DNA of 9,327 nt from an uncultured Armatimonadota bacterium. GTDB lineage: Bacteria > Armatimonadota > Fimbriimonadia > Fimbriimonadales > Fimbriimonadaceae. Shown here piece by piece: positions 1 through 5,561 of the stretch. Position numbers and translations under genes: made by a program. How positions within the stretch are numbered: the stretch's first letter is position 1; the number at the start of each line of letters is the position of its first letter. Below the pieces are notes generated by a model. It did no database searches. It was not told where the DNA came from and was given only the letters and a program-made list of their open reading frames with translations. The stretch spans positions 1 through 9,327 of the forward strand of contig CAMLEL010000061.1 in NCBI GenBank assembly GCA_946478935.1, written 5' to 3'.

Positions 1-54
1 GTTGTTTTGCTTGGAGAGCCCAAATTAGGGCACAGGTATTCTGAAATCAATAAC

Positions 55-58
55 GAGG
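55..58 (+). promoter_or_regulatory. Ribosome binding site (GAGG) for the TTG start at 65
   Basis: GAGG lies six bases before the TTG at 65. No in-frame ATG or GTG gives a signal peptide with a basic n-region, so this site decides the start of the first gene. I could not find a convincing -35/-10 pair in bases 1-54. Confidence 0.6.
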
Positions 59-64
59 CAACCA

Positions 65-1105
65 TTGAGGAATAAATTTGCATTTTTGGCAGGAGTCGCA
101 TCTCTGGCGATTTACGGATGTGGAGGCGGAGATAGCGGCAGAGAAACTCTTGCGGTCGTCAACGGAGTGAACATTCCGCTTACCGAGTACTACCGCACGA
201 TGGAAAGGAAGCGAACTGTGGTCGCCCAGGTGAACCCCAACAATCTCGGAGTGAACCCGAGCACCGGGCGAGTAGCAGTACAAGACGCAGTCGTGACCCT
301 CAACCCATCCATGGCATTTCAGGCGTTGCAGGAATGCATCGCAAACGAGTTGATCAAACAGGTTGCGATGGACGAGGGCGTCTATCCCAAGGCAGAGGAA
401 ATCGATGCCGAAATCAAACTGCAGGAAGAAGAGGACCCCGCCTTCGTTAAGAAGAAAAGCGAAGACGGCCTGACAATCGACCAGATCAAAAGTGAACTTG
501 CGTTGAGCCTGGCTCGCTACAAGCTGCAGTCCAAAGGTGTCACCGTCACGGATGCCGAGGTTTCGGACTATATCAAACAACAGCCTCAACTCAATACCGT
601 TCCTGCCGGTGTGGAGGCGCTTTACATCGTGGTCGTCGATCCGAAGTTGCAAGCGATCGTCGACAAAGAGCTGAAGCAGGGTGCGGCCTTTGCCTCCGTT
701 GCGGGTCGATATACCGCTGATCCAACTGGAAAAGACAAAGGCTTCAAGATTCGAGCGTTCATTAACCAACTACCGGCGTACATGCGCAGCGCCGTGGAAA
801 AAACGAATCCGGACAGTGCAACTCCATGGCTCAAGAACCCTGAGAGCAATCAGTTCTACAAGTTTTACGTTTTGAGGAAGAACAAAGCGACGCCTCGTGA
901 ACTTAAAAACCGTGAGCGAGTTTTGATTAAGCGCGCTCTCGAAATCGAGAGAGGCAGGCGTGGTAAGGATGCTGACAAGCAAATCCAAGACAAGCTTAAG
1001 TCAAGCAAGATTGAAGTGAAGGTGAAGTATCTCCAGGAGCCTTGGCGCAAGGTCTTCACGGAGTTGACCAAGGCCAAATCGGTCACTGAACCAGGCAACA
1101 ACTAA
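65..1105 (+). CDS. SurA/PrsA-like parvulin-type lipoprotein (periplasmic foldase/chaperone candidate)
   Basis: The 346-residue protein begins at TTG with a short basic n-region (MRNK), a hydrophobic stretch and a lipobox-like IYGC with Cys19, followed by a flexible GGGDSG linker. This indicates Sec export and lipid anchoring; Tyr at position -2 of the lipobox is unusual. Residues 27-50 (LAVVNGVNIPLTEYY) match the start of the SurA_N/PrsA chaperone domain. A charged helical region at about 85-175 follows, then a parvulin-like stretch at 182-275 with the typical 'GAAFASVAGRYTADPTGKDKG' spacing (206-226). The parvulin core lacks the usual paired active-site histidines, so isomerase activity is doubtful and a chaperone role for exported proteins is likelier. 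The Lys/Arg-rich tail (270-325) is long. The gene stands alone and ends at a strong terminator. The family is fairly certain; the exact role is not. Confidence 0.8.
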   Translation: MRNKFAFLAGVASLAIYGCGGGDSGRETLAVVNGVNIPLTEYYRTMERKRTVVAQVNPNNLGVNPSTGRVAVQDAVVTLNPSMAFQALQECIANELIKQVAMDEGVYPKAEEIDAEIKLQEEEDPAFVKKKSEDGLTIDQIKSELALSLARYKLQSKGVTVTDAEVSDYIKQQPQLNTVPAGVEALYIVVVDPKLQAIVDKELKQGAAFASVAGRYTADPTGKDKGFKIRAFINQLPAYMRSAVEKTNPDSATPWLKNPESNQFYKFYVLRKNKATPRELKNRERVLIKRALEIERGRRGKDADKQIQDKLKSSKIEVKVKYLQEPWRKVFTELTKAKSVTEPGNN

Positions 1106-1112
1106 CGGAAAC

Positions 1113-1148
1113 AAAAAAGGGTGGCCCGAATCGGGCCACCCTTTTTTT
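1113..1148. terminator. Perfect bidirectional intrinsic terminator
   Basis: A ten-base-pair perfect stem, GGGTGGCCCG / CGGGCCACCC (1119-1128 with 1132-1141), encloses a three-base AAT loop. It is flanked by A6 (1113-1118) on the left and T7 (1142-1148) on the right, so it gives a GC stem plus U-tract on either strand. It sits 8 bases after the stop of the parvulin-like gene and 15 bases after the stop of the converging minus-strand gene, and so should end both transcripts. Confidence 0.95.
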
Positions 1149-1162
1149 ATTTTCGTGCGAAG

Positions 1163-1474
1163 TTAAACGCTAACTTTGTACATTTTGTGAAGTTCGTCGG
1201 AAAGCGCCTTGCATTGATCCGCGGTGAATTCGTCCGTTCGAACATATTCTTCCAGATCGGCTTCCAAGCCCTCGAATCGAGGCGAGGTCCACGCTCCCAA
1301 AGGGGGTTTGGTCGAGTCCAATTTGGTCAACGTCAACCTAATGTCGTTGCCTTCGTCCACGCAACCGAGCCCGCGCTGAATGAGATCTTGAATAGACGTA
1401 TACACGCCAATTACTTGGGATTGGCCAGATTTCTCAACCTCTTCGACCACCCAGTAGAGTCTTCGAAACATCAT
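1163..1474 (-). CDS. Small conserved-looking protein of unknown function, 103 residues
   Basis: I do not recognise the family. The protein starts at tandem ATG ATG codons (1474 and 1471), with AGGAG at 1487-1491 twelve bases upstream of the first. It is soluble: no signal peptide, no membrane segment and no cysteine motif. The N-terminal part (FRRLYWVVEEVEKSGQSQV, then GVYTSIQDLI) looks like two beta strands followed by a helix. The C-terminal half (residues 60-100) has a WTSPRFEGLEADLEEYV segment and an acidic helix. It is coding rather than a shadow because it uses the left half of the shared terminator, has a good ribosome site and an ordinary composition, whereas the opposite-strand frame begins inside the terminator. 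It lies downstream of speE on the same strand, 139 bases away, so co-transcription is possible but unproved. Confidence 0.75.
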   Translation of the reverse strand: MMFRRLYWVVEEVEKSGQSQVIGVYTSIQDLIQRGLGCVDEGNDIRLTLTKLDSTKPPLGAWTSPRFEGLEADLEEYVRTDEFTADQCKALSDELHKMYKVSV

Positions 1475-1489
1475 TGTTTTAAAATTCTC

Positions 1490-1573
1490 CTAGCTTCTTC
1501 GCCCAGTCCCATCTCTGAGGCCCGACGCGCGCACTAAAGTGCTCCATTGGTACGACGGCATGATTCGTGCCAT
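1490..1573 (-). CDS. Possible 27-residue leader ORF before the 103-residue gene
   Basis: An ATG at 1573 is preceded by AGGA four bases upstream and opens a 27-codon frame (MARIMPSYQW...). It ends at a TAG whose bases form part of the TAGGAG ribosome site of the downstream gene. Such placement would allow a ribosome finishing the leader to affect initiation downstream. No codon bias or homologue is visible, so this may be chance. Confidence 0.2.
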   Translation of the reverse strand: MARIMPSYQWSTLVRASGLRDGTGRRS

Positions 1574-1574
1574 C
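1531..1574. repeat. Two adjacent inverted repeats in the speE / 103-residue gene gap
   Basis: GCACT-AA-AGTGC occupies 1531-1542. A seven-pair stem with one G-U pair (1554-1560 with 1568-1574, loop TGATTCG) follows. Neither is followed by a T-run on the minus strand, so they do not look like a speE terminator. The first could be a small operator-like site; the second covers the start of the possible leader ORF. No -10/-35 pair of quality was found here, apart from a weak CATAAT on the minus strand. Confidence 0.3.
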
Positions 1575-1613
1575 AGTTCCTATTATGGACCTTTCGTTAG
1601 GTAGGTTGTCCGT

Positions 1614-2543
1614 TTATGCGGTCCAAATGAAAGGATTGGCATCGGTCAGGACCCTGCCGCTCTTCTTCTTGGCTTCCAAGAGATAGTCGGGAAGCGTGAA
1701 TACGGCTCGGTGAAAGCGGGGTGTGTAGTACCGTGTGGACACTCCACGCGATGCGAATCGCCGGGCAATCTCTTCTTCGGACAGGTCCAGCGGATCGTGC
1801 TTTTTGCTCGCCAGCACAAAGCCCCAGGGTTGGAAGAATGTAGTGACGATGCCGAAGTACCCCGCCACATGGGCAAAGGTATCTTTCATGCTCTCCAATG
1901 TCTCGATGCAACTCACCATGCATTCTGGATAGTTCTCATTGGCGCTGCCGGCCTGCATTGCGAAGACACCATCGTCGCTCATCGCATCTGCGGCAATCTG
2001 AAAATACTCTTTTGTGAAGAGGAATTGTCCAGGTCCGTCTTCGTGAGGATTGGGCAAATCGCTTAGAATGACATCGAATCCTGCTCCCTTGTGGTCGACC
2101 AGCCACTGCCGAGCGTCCGTGTGAAGCAACTTGGTTCTTGGATCCTCAAATGCGCCCTGATGCCACTCAGGCATATGCTCCTTGACCATGTCCACGAGTT
2201 CCTCATCGATATCCACCATCACAGCCTCATCAACCGTGTTATGCTTGAGGGCCTCTCGGAGCGTGGCCCCTTCCCCACCGCCGCATACGCAGACCTTACG
2301 CGGATTGGGATGCAGTGTCATGGCGGGCTGGCTCATGCACTCATGGAACACGTACTCGTCCATGATGCTCGTTTGGATGTTGTAGTCCAGAAAAAGTGAA
2401 CGTCCGAAGCGGGGCACGTCTGCAATTTGGTAGGTCTGATATTTGGTCTTGCCTTCCAGAATCATCTTTTCCACCCTGTATTGCCAGACAGCGGCAGATG
2501 TGTGGGTCTCGTTGATGAACATTCCAGTGGCTTCGCTTGACAT
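1614..2543 (-). CDS. speE: Polyamine aminopropyltransferase, Thermus SpeE / thermospermine-synthase-like
   Basis: The enzyme transfers an aminopropyl group from decarboxylated S-adenosylmethionine to an amine acceptor in the cytoplasm. From the ATG at 2543 it is 309 residues, normal for the family. It shows an N-terminal beta domain with KTKYQ (about 32-36) and DEYVFHE (62-68), the nucleotide-binding GGGEGATLRE (88-97), an acidic DID (111-113) that binds the ribose/amine, TDAR (142-145), and SDLPNP (161-166), whose Asp162 is the expected catalytic base. GGGEG instead of GGGDG, together with EWHQGAFEDPR and a C-terminal DANPF, resembles Thermus-type agmatine/triamine aminopropyltransferases and ACL5 thermospermine synthases as I remember them, so the acceptor may not be putrescine. 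A GTG seven codons upstream (2564) lies in a hairpin loop and lacks a ribosome site; an ATG at 2522 is also possible. No speD is present in the window. Confidence 0.9.
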   Translation of the reverse strand: MSSEATGMFINETHTSAAVWQYRVEKMILEGKTKYQTYQIADVPRFGRSLFLDYNIQTSIMDEYVFHECMSQPAMTLHPNPRKVCVCGGGEGATLREALKHNTVDEAVMVDIDEELVDMVKEHMPEWHQGAFEDPRTKLLHTDARQWLVDHKGAGFDVILSDLPNPHEDGPGQFLFTKEYFQIAADAMSDDGVFAMQAGSANENYPECMVSCIETLESMKDTFAHVAGYFGIVTTFFQPWGFVLASKKHDPLDLSEEEIARRFASRGVSTRYYTPRFHRAVFTLPDYLLEAKKKSGRVLTDANPFIWTA

Positions 2544-2555
2544 GTTTCTTGTAAA

Positions 2556-2571
2556 CGCCCGCACTCGGGCG
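2556..2571 (-). promoter_or_regulatory. GC hairpin 12 bases before the speE start
   Basis: CGCCCG (2566-2571 read on the minus strand) pairs with CGGGCG (2556-2561) around an AGTG loop. It is a six-pair all-GC stem ending 12 bases before the ATG at 2543. The rival GTG start is in the loop. The ribosome site before the ATG is weak (AAGAA), so the hairpin may influence initiation. It has only TTTA after it, so it is a poor terminator. Confidence 0.4.
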
Positions 2572-2655
2572 CGAGGGTCATTTTGGCATAGACAGTGCCT
2601 TAGGGGCAGTTGGTCCTATCGACGCTTGAGGCGTTGTCGGGGTCGAGCAGACGCT

Positions 2656-2690
2656 AAAAAGCCCGCCTCATCAATCGATTGGGCGGGCTT
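2656..2690 (-). terminator. Intrinsic terminator of the secreted-protein gene
   Basis: On the minus strand, AAGCCCGCC (2690-2682) pairs with GGCGGGCTT (2667-2659) in a nine-pair stem, followed by three further T residues (five in all at 2660-2656). The 14-base loop holds the small palindrome CAATCGATTG. It begins 13 bases after the stop codon at 2703-2705 and separates this gene from speE, which therefore needs its own promoter somewhere in 2544-2655; I could not pick one out. Confidence 0.85.
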
Positions 2691-2702
2691 GGATTTCTTG
2701 CG

Positions 2703-3413
2703 TTACTTTTCGCGCGTCAGTGTGTACTTGGCATTGATGGGCCCAGGTGCGCCAGGGAATGGAACGTTCTTCCAAACGCCTTCGCTCTTGACCAATGTGC
2801 CGTCCTTCTTATTGACCCAAGATGTTCCTTCGCAGGAGGCTGCTGATTCGCCACCCTCGGTCTCCTTGGTGGCGAACTTCACTTTGAACGTGTCGAACTC
2901 GCCGACTTTCTCTTCGCCCTCAATCTTGTAGGTACCCTTGGCCGGCATCGTACCGGTCTTTTCGTCCTTCTTGATGTCATGGGTCCATTCGTCTCCCACC
3001 TTGACGGCTTTGTCGGTGACGATAAAGGCGGTCAGATTGGCCGTGCGGTAGACATTGCCATCCACCGTTTCAGCCTTGATTTCGACGACTTCGCCGTTTG
3101 GCTTGTAAACGAACGTCTGCGTGGTGCCAGGAACATCCATTTCTTGGCCGGACAGATTGACCTTGCCCTCGCTTTGTGCGGATTCAAGGACGTAGTTGCC
3201 GTTCGACTCGACCTTCGTGACCTTTTCAGTCACCAGGGTCGAAAACGCGGCTTCCATTCCCTGGATCTCAACGTCTGCTTTCAGGCGATACTTGATCGAT
3301 TCCCCTGACTTGGCTGCTCGCTTAAGCGAAATCGCATCCTGGACTGCAAATGCCGCGACGGAAAGCGCGGCGACAAACAGGCCGAAGCCTGCTTTTCTCA
3401 AACTCATTCTCAT
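2703..3413 (-). CDS. Secreted beta-rich protein of unknown function
   Basis: The 236-residue product begins with a classical Sec signal peptide: MRMSLRKAG, a hydrophobic core at 10-21 and a signal peptidase I site AFA|VQ after residue 23. The mature part alternates short polar and hydrophobic strands rich in Lys, Glu, Thr and Val, without catalytic motifs, and looks like an all-beta lipocalin- or DUF6263-style fold; that resemblance is only impressionistic. Landmarks are YVLESAQSEGKVNL, VGDEWTHDI and the Pro/Gly-rich FPGAPGPINAKYTLTREK end. One cysteine lies in the mature chain. The start at 3413 is supported by AAGAGG at 3423-3428, nine bases upstream, and by the signal peptide; the open frame continues 31 codons further upstream without such support. 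The gene diverges from DUF2905 and ends at its own terminator, so it appears monocistronic. It is probably periplasmic or extracellular; function unknown. Confidence 0.8.
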   Translation of the reverse strand: MRMSLRKAGFGLFVAALSVAAFAVQDAISLKRAAKSGESIKYRLKADVEIQGMEAAFSTLVTEKVTKVESNGNYVLESAQSEGKVNLSGQEMDVPGTTQTFVYKPNGEVVEIKAETVDGNVYRTANLTAFIVTDKAVKVGDEWTHDIKKDEKTGTMPAKGTYKIEGEEKVGEFDTFKVKFATKETEGGESAASCEGTSWVNKKDGTLVKSEGVWKNVPFPGAPGPINAKYTLTREK

Positions 3414-3439
3414 GTATTGAAACCTCTTTGTCAGGCGGA

Positions 3440-3467
3440 ATTGTACATTGGTTTCCCAAGCCGCCAA
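3440..3467 (-). promoter_or_regulatory. Candidate promoter for the secreted-protein gene
   Basis: On the minus strand TTGGCG (3467-3462) and TACAAT (3445-3440) are separated by 16 bases. They match the vegetative consensus at 4/6 and 5/6 positions. The -10 box ends 11 bases before the AAGAGG ribosome site. A perfect TTGACA farther up (3506-3501) has only a poor partner (CATAGG at 17 bases). Promoter rules of the host are unknown, so this is tentative. Confidence 0.35.
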
Positions 3468-3540
3468 AGCCCTGGGGCCTATGTCCCTATACGTTCGATG
3501 TGTCAATGAGTTGCACCGCCATCCGCCAAAATAGCGTTCG

Positions 3541-3765
3541 TTGGCGAACTTTGGAAAAGCACTGTTTTTCGGTGGACTCGGCGTCGCTGCAATAGGAGCA
3601 TTGATTTGGTTCGGGGTTTATCGCTGGATTCCGTTGGGCAAACTTCCAGGTGATCTCAATGTTGATCGAGGGGGTCTGCGTCTCTTCGTTCCGATCACTT
3701 CGATGATTCTCTTGTCAGCCCTTGCAACCTTGGTCCTGTGGCTGGTGGGAGTCTGGCGAAGGTGA
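3541..3765 (+). CDS. DUF2905-family small inner-membrane protein
   Basis: The 74-residue protein has two membrane helices (about 4-25 and 49-70) joined by the family signature: PLGKLPGDLNVDRGG (31-45), then FVPITSMILLSALATLVLW. In the family this connecting piece reads roughly LGrLPGDi...G...f.fP..tS. Its biochemical role is not established. DUF2905 genes are often found next to queA and ruvB, and queA is indeed two genes downstream here. The start must be the TTG at 3541, because a TAG lies in frame nine bases before it and no later ATG keeps the first helix; there is no recognisable ribosome site, which suggests weak or leaderless initiation. It would head the six-gene plus-strand unit. Its stop overlaps the next start (GTGA). 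Confidence 0.85.
   Translation: MANFGKALFFGGLGVAAIGALIWFGVYRWIPLGKLPGDLNVDRGGLRLFVPITSMILLSALATLVLWLVGVWRR
3747..3751 (+). promoter_or_regulatory. Ribosome binding site (GGGAG) for the HAD hydrolase
   Basis: GGGAG inside the end of the DUF2905 gene lies ten bases before the GTG at 3762. It favours that start over the GTG at 3738, which is eight codons earlier and has no such site. Confidence 0.5.
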
Positions 3766-4466
3766 ATCCAAAAGTCGTCAGTTTTGACTGCGCCCAAACC
3801 TTGTTGGAAGTCGATTGGTCCTTAAAGCGGTACATCGCGGACGTTTGTGCTGAAGTCGGGTTGGAAATCCCGCTTGAAGGTCCTGCACTGTACGAGGCCA
3901 TGTATCACGAGCAGCTGAGCGACTACATCCGCTGCAATATGGCTCGCGATCATGCGATTTGCGATCGCTGGTGGCTGGACTTTGGGGCGAACTGGTTGAC
4001 GCGACTCGGTATGGATCCTGCACTAGCCGCAGTTCTACAGGCCGCTTCAGAGCGGATTGGATTTGGGCCAAATTCGATCCTCTTTCGGCTCTACGAGGAC
4101 GTGATTCCAACTCTCGATTCATTGCGTCAAAAGGGGATTCGCCTCGCTGTCCTTTCGAACTGGGACTACTCTCTTCTCAAGTCCCTCCGAGGAGCCGGGA
4201 TTGCGCACTACTTCGATCTCGTCGTCGCATCGCTGGAGTACGGCGTCGAAAAGCCAGACCCAAGGCTGTTCGCAGTGATTGGCAACCACTTTGAGGTTGA
4301 ACCCCATGAAGTCTTTCATGTGGGAGACCATGAGGTAGACGACTATTCGGGCGCCCGGGCGTTCGGTATGAGGGCCGCCTTAATCGATCGGACCAAACAA
4401 TCAACCGAGGAACCGATCCTCCACGACTTGAGGCACATTGAAGGAGCATTTCATTGGATCGGCTGA
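3762..4466 (+). CDS. HAD-superfamily hydrolase, HDHD3/DREG-2-like
   Basis: The 234-residue protein has the HAD motifs in order: motif I SFDCAQTLL with nucleophile Asp9, a helical cap including RWWLDF (about 70-75), motif II LSNWD (Ser132), motif III Lys164 in EKPDPRLF, and motif IV HVGDHEVDDYSGA (Asp189 with Asp193/194). The order, the RWW cap element and the SNWD and KPDPR wording resemble the HDHD3 (DREG-2) branch. The second Asp of motif I, normally the general acid two residues after the nucleophile, is Ala11. Human HDHD3, as I recall it, also lacks that Asp, and phosphonatases have Ala there, so a simple phosphatase is not assured. The substrate is unknown. The GTG start overlaps the DUF2905 stop by four bases and the gene end overlaps queA by 13, so all three are probably translated as a coupled set. 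Confidence 0.85.
   Translation: MNPKVVSFDCAQTLLEVDWSLKRYIADVCAEVGLEIPLEGPALYEAMYHEQLSDYIRCNMARDHAICDRWWLDFGANWLTRLGMDPALAAVLQAASERIGFGPNSILFRLYEDVIPTLDSLRQKGIRLAVLSNWDYSLLKSLRGAGIAHYFDLVVASLEYGVEKPDPRLFAVIGNHFEVEPHEVFHVGDHEVDDYSGARAFGMRAALIDRTKQSTEEPILHDLRHIEGAFHWIG
4441..4446 (+). promoter_or_regulatory. Strong ribosome binding site (AAGGAG) for queA
   Basis: AAGGAG lies seven bases before the TTG at 4454, inside the end of the HAD gene. It fixes TTG as the queA start even though it is a rare codon for initiation and lies before the HAD stop at 4464-4466. Confidence 0.8.
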
Positions 4467-5467
4467 GCGACTACGATTACGACCTGCCTGAAGACCTGAT
4501 CGCCCAGACACCACTCGAGAATCGGGCCGAGTCTCGATTACTGGCTCTGGATCGTGCATCCGGCAAGATCGAAGATCGCGCCTTCGCTGAGGTCGTTGAA
4601 ATTCTTCAACCCGGAGATTTGTTGGTTTGGAATGACACGCGCGTATCAGCGCTTAGGTTAATGGGTCGCAAGTCAACTGGCGGAGCCGTTGAGGCACTGC
4701 TGATCGCTCCGCTCGGTGACGGCCGATTCTCCGCGCTGCTAAAGCCTTCCCGTCGGCTGAAAGGAGGCGCAACGATTGAATTTGAAGGGGGTTTGACGGC
4801 CATGGTCGCTGAATCGCTGGACGAGCCCCTGCGAGTCATTGATTTTGGCAACTTGCCAGACTTGCGCGATCGGCTTGCAAGGATCGGAGCGGTTCCACTT
4901 CCCCCGTACATCACCGAACATTTGGCAGACCCTGAGCGATATCAGACCGTGTATTCAAAGTCAGAGGGCAGCGCAGCAGCGCCAACTGCCGGCTTGCACT
5001 TCACACCTGAGATCGTTTCAGCCCTCAAGTCGAAGGGCGTGCGCATTGCCCACGTGACTCTGGACGTTAGCTTGGACACCTTTCGACCGGTCATGTCTGA
5101 AGCGCTGGACGATCATAAAATGCATGGTGAGACGTGTCGAATCTCTGAAGGGGCGGCTAGAGAAGTCAATTCAGCGACCGGGCGCATCATTGCCGTCGGC
5201 ACCACCACGGCGAGGACGTTGGAGTCCTTTGCGGTTGGCCCCCGAAAGGTTGCTCCTGGTGAAATGAAGTCGAAGTTGTTCATCCGGCCCGGATACAAAT
5301 GGAAAGTGGTGGACGGAATGTTCACGAATTTCCATATGCCAAAGACCACGATGCTCATGATGATCAGTTCCTTGGCCGGAAAGCCGAACATTATGAGTGC
5401 GTACCGCCATGCAGTCAGGCATCGATACCGGTTTCTTAGTTTTGGGGATTCAATGTTGATTTTGTAG
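4454..5467 (+). CDS. queA: tRNA preQ1(34) S-adenosylmethionine ribosyltransferase-isomerase QueA
   Basis: QueA moves and rearranges the ribose of S-adenosylmethionine onto preQ1 at tRNA position 34 to give epoxyqueuosine, the step after Tgt in queuosine synthesis. The 337-residue protein is full length and collinear with the family: DYDLPEDLIAQTP (8-20), NDTRVSALRL (60-69), PLPPYI (148-153), ERYQTVYS then APTAGLHFT (161-184), DDHKMHGE (219-226), IIAVGTTTARTLES (245-258), FTNFHMPKTTMLMM (290-303) and the LSFGDSMLIL end. One block is odd: the usual TLHVGxGTF reads TLDVSLDTF (202-210), changing the conserved His and two Gly to Asp204, Ser206 and Asp208. The TTG start has an ideal AAGGAG and overlaps the HAD gene by 13 bases. 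No tgt, queG or queH is in the window. Confidence 0.95.
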   Translation: MDRLSDYDYDLPEDLIAQTPLENRAESRLLALDRASGKIEDRAFAEVVEILQPGDLLVWNDTRVSALRLMGRKSTGGAVEALLIAPLGDGRFSALLKPSRRLKGGATIEFEGGLTAMVAESLDEPLRVIDFGNLPDLRDRLARIGAVPLPPYITEHLADPERYQTVYSKSEGSAAAPTAGLHFTPEIVSALKSKGVRIAHVTLDVSLDTFRPVMSEALDDHKMHGETCRISEGAAREVNSATGRIIAVGTTTARTLESFAVGPRKVAPGEMKSKLFIRPGYKWKVVDGMFTNFHMPKTTMLMMISSLAGKPNIMSAYRHAVRHRYRFLSFGDSMLIL

Positions 5468-5474
5468 AGCCTTT

Positions 5475-5561
5475 ATGGGACTAAACTACGTCTTGGAGGG
5501 CGGGTTTCGCGTGCGAAGAACGAGTAAACTCTTCGGCGGGCGCAGAGGTAGAAGGTTTTGA
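5475..5561 (+). CDS. Possible 28-residue basic ORF coupled to the helix-turn-helix gene
   Basis: An ATG at 5475, eight bases after the queA stop, opens a 28-codon frame whose C-terminal half is Arg-rich (seven Arg and one Lys in its last 17 residues). Its TGA overlaps the TTG start of the next gene in a TTGA sequence. This fills nearly all of the 90-base queA/regulator gap. The ribosome site is weak (AGAG). It may be a coupling or leader peptide, or chance. Confidence 0.25.
   Translation: MGLNYVLEGGFRVRRTSKLFGGRRGRRF

Noticed and set aside
1..54. Promoter for the first gene (TATTCT at 37-42)
   Set aside because: No acceptable -35 hexamer lies 16-18 bases upstream.
47..769. Long open frame on the minus strand opposite the parvulin-like gene
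   Set aside because: It lies wholly over a gene with a signal peptide, ribosome site and recognised domains, and the minus-strand product resembles no family.
1121..1537. Plus-strand open frame of 138 codons
   Set aside because: It starts inside the terminator stem and runs antisense to the 103-residue gene, which has a good ribosome site and uses the same terminator.
3414..3506. 31-codon upstream extension of the secreted protein
   Set aside because: It would bury the signal peptide, and the AAGAGG ribosome site fits the ATG at 3413.
3478..3506. TTGACA at 3506-3501 (minus strand) as a strong promoter
   Set aside because: The hexamer at the right distance is CATAGG, a poor -10; the TTGGCG/TACAAT pair nearer the gene is better.
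5514..5535. CGAAGA/TCTTCG hairpin after queA as a terminator
   Set aside because: Six weak pairs with a ten-base loop and no T-run; the operon probably continues through.
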